Assembly: GCF_004793765.1 (NCBI RefSeq)
Contig: NZ_SRYM01000014.1
Coordinates: 1-64,000, forward strand
DNA from: Parabacteroides distasonis
GTDB taxonomy: Bacteria > Bacteroidota > Bacteroidia > Bacteroidales > Tannerellaceae
DNA length: 64,000 bases
Direction: 5' to 3'
Shown here in pieces: positions 16,611 to 26,000 of this stretch (positions are counted from its first letter, which is position 1; each line of letters opens with the position of its first letter). The notes beneath the pieces were generated by a model. That model did not search any database, was not told the DNA's origin, and worked only from the letters and a program-made list of their open reading frames with translations. A program made the translations under genes and the position numbers.

Positions 16611-17639
16611 TTATCGTTGGTCCAACCAAATCTTTACCCCCTCAAGTAAAAGCTGGTTCTCATCAGCCTTCTGGGTAGAGAGCCGTAGATAAGTCTCATC
16701 CAAGCCCCGGAAATTCGATGCGTCACGGATCAAGATTCCGTAATTATCTAAAAGGAATTGCTTTAAATCAGCGGCCTTACCCTTCTTCAAACGGACAAGG
16801 AAAAAAGTCGTAGAGGTCGGGATTACCTCCAAGCCATCCAATTTGCTTAATTGATAAATAAAATCCGCAGTCTCGCGCTGCCATTTACGGATCGGCAACG
16901 TAAATTGCGCCGGATGGATCAAGATATATTTACTTGCCTCAATAGCAATAGCATTTACCGACCAAGGTATGATATATTTGTTCACCTTCTCCGTGATCTC
17001 CGGAGAAGCGACCAGATAGCCGATACGCAAACCAGGGATATTATAAGCCTTAGAGATAGATTGTACAAGGATTAAGTTCTTATACGTTTTCACGTCACTC
17101 GGCTTTAACATGTCTTCCGTCGTGAAAGCCACGTATGCCTGATCAATAACGAAGGTAGTCTGCGGATTCGCCGAGATCAAACGGAGAAGCTCCGTGCGGT
17201 GGATCAACTTTCCATCCGGGTTATTCGGGTTACAAATCCAACAGAAATCCTGTCCCTCCAAGGATAACTCCGATAAATCGTCGGATATCGGGAAAAAAGA
17301 GATCTCATGCCCATGCAAACGGCAAGCATCCTCATATTCAGAGAAAGAAGGAATAGCGATCATGGATTTCGCATCCCGCCAAGCTTGTGCTAACAAATAA
17401 AAAGCCGTGATCGAGCCATTCGTCACTATGATATTCTCCTCCTTGATCTCATACCGGCGGGCCAGTAATCTTTTCAAAGTTGCGGCATCCGGCTCCGGAT
17501 AACGAGTCAACTTATCAAAATGCTCAATCAAATGCTCCTTCAGCTTATCTAAATTAGCTCCGTGCCACACATTCGAGCTAAAGTTTATCTTTACCTCGTT
17601 CTTTGCGTTATAAAAATCATCACCGTGTCCGTATAACAT
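16611..17639 (-). CDS. PLP-dependent aminotransferase, CobD/threonine-phosphate decarboxylase-like
   Basis: The 342-residue class I/II fold PLP enzyme starts MLYGHGDDFYNAKNEVKINF, the HGDD opening seen in Bacteroidales proteins annotated as L-threonine-O-3-phosphate decarboxylase (cobalamin side chain) and related to HisC. The cofactor site includes NPNNPDG, the aspartate of FVIDQAYVAF, the Schiff-base lysine in SISKAYNIPGLRIGYLV, and a C-terminal arginine in ETYLRLSTQK. No cobalamin genes lie beside it, so histidinol-phosphate aminotransferase or another small amino-acid function cannot be excluded. It is convergent with the sigma gene. The large gene upstream ends 48 bp before its ATG, so co-transcription is possible. 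Confidence 0.75.
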   Translation of the reverse strand: MLYGHGDDFYNAKNEVKINFSSNVWHGANLDKLKEHLIEHFDKLTRYPEPDAATLKRLLARRYEIKEENIIVTNGSITAFYLLAQAWRDAKSMIAIPSFSEYEDACRLHGHEISFFPISDDLSELSLEGQDFCWICNPNNPDGKLIHRTELLRLISANPQTTFVIDQAYVAFTTEDMLKPSDVKTYKNLILVQSISKAYNIPGLRIGYLVASPEITEKVNKYIIPWSVNAIAIEASKYILIHPAQFTLPIRKWQRETADFIYQLSKLDGLEVIPTSTTFFLVRLKKGKAADLKQFLLDNYGILIRDASNFRGLDETYLRLSTQKADENQLLLEGVKIWLDQR

Positions 17640-17686
17640 ATACCTGCTTTTTAATTAATACCTTATCTGTTAAACCTGTCACAAAA

Positions 17687-20686
17687 TTACGAATCTTTTT
17701 GGCTTTTCCTATCAATCGCCTTATAGATCGCATCCTGTATGCGAGTACGTATATCAAGCGATCCCAGTTTATTATTTGCCCGGCTAGGATTCACCCGGTT
17801 ACTCAAAAATATATAAATAAGCTGGTTATCCGGATCTACCCAAAAACAAGTACCCGTAAATCCTGTATGTCCATAGACCGAAGCGGGAGCCAAAGCCCCA
17901 CAAGGCGAAGCTTTCGGATTACCGATCACCGGCTTATCAAACCCTAGCCCTCTACGGCTAGTCGGGCTCTTGCTTTGCGTAAACAAACGGCTGGTTTCCA
18001 AAGAAAGATAGCGCTCGCCGCCATAAATCCCTTGGTTTAGCATCAATTGGAGCACTTTCGCTAAATCATTCGCATTCGAAAATAATCCGGCGTTTCCAGA
18101 AACACCCCCTTGAAAAGCGGCCGCCTCATCATGCACATATCCGCGAAGCAATTGACGGCGAACAAATCCATCTTGTTCCGTAGGTACAATCTGCAAGGTA
18201 TCCATTCGCTTCAACGGATTATAAGTGGTATGCCAAGCCCCTAACCCACTATAGAAATCTTCCCGAAGAAGCTGGTCCATCGGAGATTTCATCAGATTTT
18301 CCACCATCATCTTCAGCATAATGAAATTCACGCAGCTATATACATATTTTCCTCTCATACCCAAACGGGATTTCTTGATATCTTGCAAGATCGTATCCTT
18401 GAAGGAATCGCTCACATAGAAATTACGGGCCACCTCGGTCGTAAACCCAGGTTTGCGTGTATCTGATACTATATCCGGAAGATATTTAAAATCATTCCGG
18501 ACATACGTTTTGGCGTCAAAACGAACCGGGTGCGTGGCGTTCTTCGTCGAACTATATAAACTGCCTTTATAACTATCCTTATCAATGGCATCCAGATAGA
18601 AATTAATAGTTGGAGTCACTCCCGATTGATGGTATAGTAACTCTTTTATCGACAAATCCTTTTTATTAGACTCTTTCAACTCCGGTATAAAATCGGAGAT
18701 CTTATTGTTCAAGGTGAATTTCTTCTCATCATACGCTTTCATGACCGCCAATAAAGTCCCCGCCGCCTTCGATGCCGAAGCCAAGTCATAAACTGACGCC
18801 TCCGTGACCGGCTGCCTACTTTCGTAATCAAAATAACCAAACGATTTATTATAGATAATCATGCCGTCCTTCGCAACCAACACTTGGCAGCCGGGATAAG
18901 CCTTCTCATCCAACCCCTCTTTAACGATTGACTCAATTACATCCAAACGGACCGGATTCGCGCTCACCTCTTCCGGCTGGTGATACCCCAAACGAGTCTT
19001 CTCCGTAAAAATACCGGTACCCGCATAATACAATTCCGGAATCGAAACCGGGAGTTTCCCTTTCGCCGCAATGCCTCCGAATATCACTTGAGCCGCATAT
19101 TCCTGCGCTAAGGGAGTGCCCTCGTAAGCCAACACGACCGCTTTCGCCTTCTCGATCGATTTCTTATATTCCTTACAAGCATATGGTAAGGTAAAGAAAG
19201 CATAGACCAACTCTTTCTTAGCGGCTAACTGCCTCAACGCTAAACTCTCGGGAATACGAATCGTATGCACGCCACAAATGATCACGTCGTATTTTTGTAA
19301 TTTACTATAAACCTGCTGGACTTGGACAGCCGTAGAACGCCGTCCGATACTAAAGCAAGCGATCGAATCATATTCGCCCAGCATTTTCTGGAACTCATTA
19401 CCAGCCCCGTCTCCAATCGAGAGCGCCGCAATCTTTTTCTTGTTCAACTGTTTAAGAGGTAAGATCGTATCCTCATTCTTCAAAACGGTAATAGCCTCCG
19501 AATTCAATTTCGCCGCCATCCATGCCGCATGCGGAGAATTCAAACGTTTCGATAATCCTTTTGTTTCGACAGGTTTATAGGCATTCAATCCAGCGATATA
19601 TTTATACCTTAATATTTTCAAGCACTTGGCCTCGATAGCTTCCAGCTCCAATACACCATCTTCGATAGCCTCTTTCACTGCGGTAAAATCATTGATTGGA
19701 GCGGCCGGAGCGAGCAAAATATCATTCCCTGCAAGCAAAGCCTTTACCGAAGGATTATCCGTTTTATTTGTGGAAGCCCCTTTCATCGCTAAAGCATCTG
19801 TAAAGCACAAGCCCTGAAAACCAAGCTCTTTCTGTAATAGATCCGTCACTACCGCCTTGGAGAAAGAAGCCGGCTTATGGCTTTTGTCCAATGCAGGAAC
19901 GTAAAGATGTCCCGTCATTATCCCGGCGAACCCATCGTATATATAACGTTTAAAAGGAAGAAGCTCCACGCTATCCAAACGAGCCCGGTTATGGCGCACG
20001 ACGGGTAATGTCTCGTGCGAGTCCTCGGAAGTATCGCCATGTCCGGGAAAATGTTTGGAGACAGACAAGATACCCGTACTTTCCAATCCTCTCGCATAAG
20101 CGAGACCTTTCTCCGCCACAGCATCCGGATTCTCGCCAAATGAGCGCAGGCCGATTACAGGATTATCCACGTTGCTATTCACGTCCACATCGGGGGCGAA
20201 ATTTATATGAATTCCCATTTCCCTGCACTGGCGTCCCACCTCTCTTCCATATTCCTCGATCAAGGCATTGTCCTCGATAGCGCCTAGCATCATGTTCTTC
20301 GGGAAACGGGTAGTTCCGCTTAATCGCATAGAAAGTCCCCACTCCCCATCCAAAGAGACCAACATCGGGATCCGGGAAGCCTTTTGCAAACGATTGGTCA
20401 CCTCCGCCTGCGTCACCGGATCCCCTTTATGGAACAAGATGCCCCCGATCTTGATCTCGTTCACGTAACGCATGAGCCGTTGCATATTCCGATCATCGGA
20501 TTTAGGGTTCGCTATAACCATAAACAACTGCCCGATCCGCTCATCATAACTCATAGCGTCAAACACGGAATCAACCCAATGATTCATCTTTTCCTGATCC
20601 ACCGAACGATAAAGATTCGGAACGGTTTGAGCTCCACCCGATAAAAGGGAAATACAACACAAAAGCAAGATACCAATCTGTCTCAT
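17687..20686 (-). CDS. NagZ-type GH3 beta-N-acetylhexosaminidase fused to a beta-lactamase-like serine hydrolase
   Basis: The secreted protein of 999 residues has two enzyme domains. After the signal peptide MRQIGILLLCCISLLSGGAQ, the GH3 N-terminal domain (about 35-370) carries the NagZ signature SKHFPGHGDTSEDSHETLP, including the His/Asp loop. GH3 C-terminal sequence follows (to about 560). The last 400 residues are a class C beta-lactamase/D-Ala-D-Ala peptidase fold with the S-x-x-K motif in DLASASKAAGTLLA, a YSCVNF motif and a late GHTGFTG motif standing for KTG. NagZ enzymes cut GlcNAc from muropeptides, so this looks like envelope peptidoglycan turnover; periplasmic location is inferred from the signal peptide. 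ATG 20686 is chosen over a longer frame lacking a signal peptide at its start. Confidence 0.9.
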   Translation of the reverse strand: MRQIGILLLCCISLLSGGAQTVPNLYRSVDQEKMNHWVDSVFDAMSYDERIGQLFMVIANPKSDDRNMQRLMRYVNEIKIGGILFHKGDPVTQAEVTNRLQKASRIPMLVSLDGEWGLSMRLSGTTRFPKNMMLGAIEDNALIEEYGREVGRQCREMGIHINFAPDVDVNSNVDNPVIGLRSFGENPDAVAEKGLAYARGLESTGILSVSKHFPGHGDTSEDSHETLPVVRHNRARLDSVELLPFKRYIYDGFAGIMTGHLYVPALDKSHKPASFSKAVVTDLLQKELGFQGLCFTDALAMKGASTNKTDNPSVKALLAGNDILLAPAAPINDFTAVKEAIEDGVLELEAIEAKCLKILRYKYIAGLNAYKPVETKGLSKRLNSPHAAWMAAKLNSEAITVLKNEDTILPLKQLNKKKIAALSIGDGAGNEFQKMLGEYDSIACFSIGRRSTAVQVQQVYSKLQKYDVIICGVHTIRIPESLALRQLAAKKELVYAFFTLPYACKEYKKSIEKAKAVVLAYEGTPLAQEYAAQVIFGGIAAKGKLPVSIPELYYAGTGIFTEKTRLGYHQPEEVSANPVRLDVIESIVKEGLDEKAYPGCQVLVAKDGMIIYNKSFGYFDYESRQPVTEASVYDLASASKAAGTLLAVMKAYDEKKFTLNNKISDFIPELKESNKKDLSIKELLYHQSGVTPTINFYLDAIDKDSYKGSLYSSTKNATHPVRFDAKTYVRNDFKYLPDIVSDTRKPGFTTEVARNFYVSDSFKDTILQDIKKSRLGMRGKYVYSCVNFIMLKMMVENLMKSPMDQLLREDFYSGLGAWHTTYNPLKRMDTLQIVPTEQDGFVRRQLLRGYVHDEAAAFQGGVSGNAGLFSNANDLAKVLQLMLNQGIYGGERYLSLETSRLFTQSKSPTSRRGLGFDKPVIGNPKASPCGALAPASVYGHTGFTGTCFWVDPDNQLIYIFLSNRVNPSRANNKLGSLDIRTRIQDAIYKAIDRKSQKDS

Positions 20687-20710
20687 CACAACATTATCAT
20701 TATTACTCTC

Positions 20711-20718
20711 CAAAAATA
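20711..20718 (-). promoter_or_regulatory. Possible -7 element of the NagZ-like gene
   Basis: TATTTTTG on the minus strand fits TAnnTTTG and lies 24 bp upstream of ATG 20686. A matching -33 TTG at the right distance is not clear. Confidence 0.35.
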
Positions 20719-20791
20719 AGAAAATATCGCAATAGTAACGTAAAATTGGATGCACGAATATAAAAAACCTCCGGCAAAAAACATCTACCTA

Positions 20792-20822
20792 TTGCGTATC
20801 AAATATTTATTTCGTTACTTTG
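20792..20822 (+). promoter_or_regulatory. Promoter of rplS
   Basis: TTG at 20792-20794 and TTACTTTG at 20815-20822 resemble the -33/-7 pair with one base more than usual. The inferred leader to ATG 20907 is about 80 nt and holds a small CGGG/CCCG hairpin. Confidence 0.5.
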
Positions 20823-20906
20823 CACCCGCTTTACGTAATCTCTGTCGGGAAACGTAGCCCGTTAAATTGCGTTTCATTATAAATTACAATTAAAAAGCTA
20901 TAAACA

Positions 20907-21254
20907 ATGGATTTAATTAAGATTGCAGAAGAAGCGTTTGCTACAAAGAAGGAGCATCCTTCATTCAAGAGTGGTGATACGATAACGATAGCTTACCGTA
21001 TCAAAGAGGGTAACAAAGAGCGTATCCAGCAGTATCGCGGTGTTGTTATCCGTATCTCCGGTCATGGCGACAAGAAACGTTTCACGGTGCGTAAGATGTC
21101 TGAGAACGTAGGTGTTGAGAGAATTTTCCCGATCGAATCTCCGTTTATCGAAAGCATCACGGTTAACAAAATCGGTAAAGTACGTCGTGCTAAATTGTAC
21201 TACTTGCGTGCCCTTACTGGTAAGAAAGCAAGAATCAAAGAAAAGAGAGTGTAA
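20907..21254 (+). CDS. rplS: 50S ribosomal protein L19
   Basis: The 115-residue L19 sits at the 30S-50S interface. The sequence starts [20 protein letters not shown] and carries the family core [49 protein letters not shown] and [20 protein letters not shown]. Length is normal. It is monocistronic here; in many bacteria it follows rpsP-rimM-trmD, which are absent. A strong intrinsic terminator follows. Confidence 0.97.
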   Translation: MDLIKIAEEAFATKKEHPSFKSGDTITIAYRIKEGNKERIQQYRGVVIRISGHGDKKRFTVRKMSENVGVERIFPIESPFIESITVNKIGKVRRAKLYYLRALTGKKARIKEKRV

Positions 21255-21277
21255 TCTCTCCGATTCTATTGCCATAC

Positions 21278-21313
21278 AAAAAGCCATCCAACGTTCCGCT
21301 GGATGGCTTTTTG
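21278..21313 (+). terminator. Intrinsic terminator of rplS
   Basis: GCCATCCA (21283-21290) pairs with TGGATGGC (21300-21307) around a 9-base loop, with A-run before and TTTTTG after. It lies 24 bp downstream of the rplS stop. Confidence 0.9.
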
Positions 21314-21327
21314 TTTATCGTTTTTTA

Positions 21328-21419
21328 CAATGCCCATCGTAAGCATCTAACAATGCCCATTCAAAAGAGCTTACGATGGGCATTATAAGAACCTTAGAAC
21401 GGGCATTGAAAGAATCATA
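21328..21419. repeat. Tandem array A: four degenerate 23-bp units
   Basis: Units start at 21328, 21351, 21374 and 21397. Units 1 and 2 begin CAATGCCCAT; units 3 and 4 carry GGGCATT in the same register, so the core appears as GCCC or as its complement GGGC. A 16-bp perfect inverted repeat (21329-21344 with 21369-21384) and a weaker one (21351-21362 with 21398-21409) allow alternative hairpins. It lies between convergent rplS and the repeat-protein operon and ends 20 bp past the latter's stop codon. Confidence 0.8.
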
Positions 21420-21439
21420 TATCCAAGCTACTCCACAGA

Positions 21440-23056
21440 CTACCGTCCGATGGATAGTTTACGGATGATACGAATGCCATCCGTCGCTTCGATAACGAGA
21501 AGTAAGGGGCTACGTATGGATAAGCGATAGATATCACCTTGTTCCATTTGGCCGTTAATGCCTAATAAGTCCCCCTCGAATGAGTAAACCATCAATCTGC
21601 GGATCGCTTGGCGAGCCGTCACGCAAAGTTGGTTCCCGGAGAAAGTGATCGTGACTGGTTCCTCCCTAGCGATCGTCTCATTGGCTACCGCACCTTTGGT
21701 ATACACCGCACGAATAGCGGGCAAGGCCGCACGTAGGATATTGACATCGAAATCATAATGCAAGGCTTTCGACAATAACTGATCCAGCAAGTACCATCCC
21801 ATAAAGGTATGGTCTACGATCGGCTCAGCCTTCAAGTTAATGACATCGCCTCGATAGCGGGTCACTTCCACCCAACCGTTCTCGCCGCCCTCTACTTCCA
21901 AGTCAACGGGTAATTCCCGGAATTTAGCCTCTAACTTACCCATATCTTTACCGATCAGGATCTCATGGCTCATCTCCGCCTCCGGGATAAACACGCCATC
22001 CAAATACCAACCTTCGAAAGCATAACCCGGTTCCGGCATCGCGATGATCTTGACCGTTTGGCCGGGAATGGGTTCGCCTATCACTTTCACCTCACCGCCT
22101 TTCTCCGTAGATGAAGGATCATCCGGATTCGGCCCGGGTACGATATCCACCTTATCCACCGGTACCTCTCTCTTCTTGAAGCGAGCCTCGATCGTAGTGG
22201 TTCGCTTACTAATAGTCAACGTATAAGAGATGTCGGTAGACAGGCATACACCCGCCTCATCGTACCAGCCGATAAAGTCGTAGTCTTTCGTAGGCGAGGC
22301 GATCAAGGTCACCTCATCCCCTAACCCATAGATACCGTTCCCGCTTTGCGAGACGTAGCCGGCCTCCGGATCGGAAGTGTTTACGTAAAGGCAATACCCG
22401 ATCTCCGGCTCGATAGGACTTTGCGGCTTCCAGTCGTACACGGCCCGCAGGTACACATGCTTGCCCGGCATGGTGAAGCGATAGGTTGCCTCTTCCGATA
22501 CTTTCTTCCCATCGCTCTCCCAATGGTCGAACACATAATCGGGGTAAGCATGGGCGATAAGTGTCACCTCTTTGCCATTTTCATAAATACCTTGGCCGCT
22601 CTGTTCTACCCATCCGGCCATGGAGGGAGTGACGGTCGTAATCAGATTATAATAACCATCTCCAGGCTCCGATGGATTCTCCTTCGGGTTGAAACGCAAT
22701 TTAGCAATCAAGCGAGCGTTTTTCTCCGTAAGGGTGAAGGTATATTCCGATAGACCGGACAATTCCTCTCCATCAGCGGACTGCCAAGCCACAAACTCAT
22801 AATCCGTATGCGGATAGACCCGTACCGTCACTTCCGTACCCGTATCATAAATACCGGACGGATTCGTTTGCTCCAAATAAGCGGATCCGTGGGGATCCGC
22901 GGAGAGCAAGAGCGTTAGTTTACCCGGCTCCGGCGGAGGAGTCGGATTGAACTCATCCTGCGCATAGACTTGCCCGATGGATCCTCCGAGGAAGATCCAA
23001 AGAGACAAGATCATCGTAATAGATCGCAACAATCGTTTTCTCATAGCGATTACCAT
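21440..23056 (-). CDS. Surface protein with five InlB-type B-repeats and a sorting-tail-like C-terminus
   Basis: The 538-residue protein has a signal peptide (MRKRLLRSITMILSLWIFLG, cut near VYAQ) and then five units of about 75-85 residues of the divergent InlB B-repeat type. The clearest are GWVEQSGQGIYENGKEVTLI...YVFDHW and GYVSQSGNGIYGLGDEVTLI...YDFIGWY. These beta-rich repeats occur in Gram-negative surface proteins and bind unknown ligands. The C-terminal 70 residues (VTARQAIRRLMVYSFEGDLL to RKLSIGR) look like a Por-type secretion tail; the type IX route is inference. The ATG at 23056 overlaps the upstream stop by 7 bp, suggesting translational coupling; ATG 23044 is an alternative. Confidence 0.8.
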   Translation of the reverse strand: MVIAMRKRLLRSITMILSLWIFLGGSIGQVYAQDEFNPTPPPEPGKLTLLLSADPHGSAYLEQTNPSGIYDTGTEVTVRVYPHTDYEFVAWQSADGEELSGLSEYTFTLTEKNARLIAKLRFNPKENPSEPGDGYYNLITTVTPSMAGWVEQSGQGIYENGKEVTLIAHAYPDYVFDHWESDGKKVSEEATYRFTMPGKHVYLRAVYDWKPQSPIEPEIGYCLYVNTSDPEAGYVSQSGNGIYGLGDEVTLIASPTKDYDFIGWYDEAGVCLSTDISYTLTISKRTTTIEARFKKREVPVDKVDIVPGPNPDDPSSTEKGGEVKVIGEPIPGQTVKIIAMPEPGYAFEGWYLDGVFIPEAEMSHEILIGKDMGKLEAKFRELPVDLEVEGGENGWVEVTRYRGDVINLKAEPIVDHTFMGWYLLDQLLSKALHYDFDVNILRAALPAIRAVYTKGAVANETIAREEPVTITFSGNQLCVTARQAIRRLMVYSFEGDLLGINGQMEQGDIYRLSIRSPLLLVIEATDGIRIIRKLSIGR

Positions 23057-26000
23057 TTAATGGAACGAGTCTGACGCTCGCCCGCTTTTGTCGTCCATGT
23101 CATATAATAAATACCAGACTGAGGTAGGGCGATACGTACCTCGTCATCCGTCGCCTTACCGGCGAAGTGGATACGACCCGCCGCATCGCATACGCTCAAG
23201 GTTTCCACATCACGCAAGCCGGATATGATCAACAAGCCTTCTCGCACGTTCCAGCGAACCGACGCGTCGATTGCCTCAACAGAAGTCACCACATCGCTCC
23301 TCAACTCAAAGCGGTCAGAGAGGGTTCCGGCCTCGGCCTCGAAAGTATAAGCCTCTTGGTTCAGGTCGCATACGGCACCCGTCCGCTTATCTACCAACTG
23401 AATACCCTCGCCAATCTTCTCTTTCAATGAGATCGTATAGCTTCCCTTGGCAGGCAGGACACATCCAAGGCGTACCACGCCATCCGCTACCGGACGTTCG
23501 TTGATAGCCAATCGATTCCCCTCTTTATCCAAGCTATAGAAAGAGGCGGCATCCGCATTCGGACTACTGAACTTGGCGGCGTCAAGGCCGATCTCATACT
23601 CCATTGAAGCCTCCTCGTTGAATACCACACGGGTACGGTCGCTTGCCTTCTCGCCTGCCAGCAGCAGGTTGACAACTCGACGGTTATCCGCGCTACGCAA
23701 CGCTGAAGCCGCTTGCGTTTCCCCCGGCAGGGCAGCCACACGACCCTCCGGATTGAATACTAAGTTGGAAGTCTTCGTTTGTACGAAGAAGGCCGTAAGC
23801 GGTGCCAGATAGACATCCTTATCCTCCTGCGTATAATACTCGTAATTATTCAAATCGGGAGACCAAACCGTCACCGTAGCGTCCAATCCATCAGCGAACA
23901 ATCGCTCCACGCTATAATAGGCGGGATACGGATTCCCCACGAAGTTCCAATTGGCATTCATGGCATTATCCGAGGCGTAAGTATTCAACGGAATCGTCAC
24001 GCTCGCCCGATTGAAGAGAGCTTTCATATCGCCGGTCTTGGTAGTAAAGGCATCGGCCATTCCATCGCCGCTATTGAACTGGATGATATATCCCGTATTC
24101 GCCTTTAAGATCTCCTCGTCCGAAAGTTGTCGCCATGACTCGCCTACTCCTTTATCGGCACGAGATTTGCCGTCGTATTCCCGTACCACAAAGCGAGCGT
24201 CGCTGCTCGTCAGCTTGATCTCGGACATCTTCAAGTCGTAGGGGAAGGATACGAAATGCCAATAGTTACTCCATGCGTCCCAATTGAAAGAGATCGCCTC
24301 GGTCTCTATCTCTGAATCCACCAATAAGGAAGCCCCTTGATAGTAAGCGAAACTCTTCGGTTTCCAGACCTCGTTGCCCTCGACGGTAAGGCTACCGCTA
24401 CGCAAAAGGACGGCGGGGCCGTCTATCTTGTTCTGATCGCTCATGACATAATCCCCACCATTGAACGTCATGATCTCACTATAGAAACGGGCTTCCAGCG
24501 AGCGATCAGTATCTTTCATCTCAAACGTCAATTCGGGTTCTGTCGAGATCTTCTTATTGTTTTCGTACCATCCATCGAAAGAGCTGGCCTCATAAACATC
24601 ACCACTATAGGCAATCGCCTTTAGCGTCACGATCTCGCCTGTCTCGTAAGCACCGGCACCTTCTACCCAGCCATTGCCTTTGGAAGAAGCCGTAACCAAA
24701 AATCCAAACTCCTCGATATTCTTGAAAGCAGACCAGTTTTCGTCTTTTTGATAACTCTCCTTCATTCCTTTCGGGACGTAGACCTTACAAGTAGTTTTAT
24801 CTGTAGATTCAAAAACATTCCCATTCAAATAAACCTTATCGGGTGATTTTAGTTTGATTGAAGAGAGCACAGCCGAAGAAAAAGCTCTACTACCTATGTT
24901 GTTCAAAGTAGCCGGGAACGACAAATCTCCGGTTATAAGACAACCATTGAAAGCTCTTTCACCAATAGAAGTCAACGAAGTTTTCGAGAAGTCAACAGAA
25001 GTAATACCCGCATTCTCAAATGCATAATGAGCGATTGATCTCAAATGAGACAATGAAGAGAAATCAATGCTTTTCAAACTTGAACATCCGGAGAACGCTT
25101 GGTAATCAATCGTCTCAATCGTTTCCGGAAGAATCACTTCTTCCAAATTTCCATGTCCGGAGAACGTATAATCAGGCAAACGATTTCCGTCCGACATCAC
25201 TTGAGACAAATCAATCTTTCTCAATACCGACATTTTCCGTATCACATTAAAATCCTCCGTATTCATCGGGCCGGAGATCTTCAATTCAGGTACACCGTAA
25301 ACCGGTATATTCAATGCCTCTAATTTAGTTTTCAGCGTACCCGCCTCCTCTAAGGTTACGGCTACCAAATCCGCATCAATCTCCACGATCTTACTCTCGC
25401 TCCAAACATCAGCCTTCCGATAGGCTTCCACAGAGCCTTTCGGGACATGAACAAAGGCATCTTCCAAACCGATTGATTGAGAAAGGCCGATCGGAGTAGC
25501 GGACTGCATGATTACTTTCGCCCCATTCCGGGAAAAACTACCATTATAGTCATTATTAGAGAAAGCCTTTCCCTTAATCGTCTGCACAGATTCGGGAATC
25601 GTCAATTCCATCAGCGATTCATTGGAAGGGAACGAAGATTCGCCCAAAGTCTTTACAGTGGCCGGAATCTCATAAGAGGAATTATTCTTCCCTGCCGGAT
25701 AAAGCAACAAACTTGCCTTGTCTACCACGAACAATACACCATCGATAGAAGTATAAAAGCCGTTATCGATTACGACTTCTTCCAAAGCTGGGCAATTATA
25801 AAAAGCACCGATATTCAATGTACTCAAAGAGGAACAATTGGTAAAATCTACCTTCTTCAAGTTTTCACAACTGCTAAACACCCCGTAAGAGATAACCGTT
25901 AGATCCATGCTCTTACTGAAATTAAAAGAGGTTATATTCTCATTGTCAGAGAAAGCATTTGCCCCGATCTGATTGATTCCAGAAGCAAAAACGATATCAC

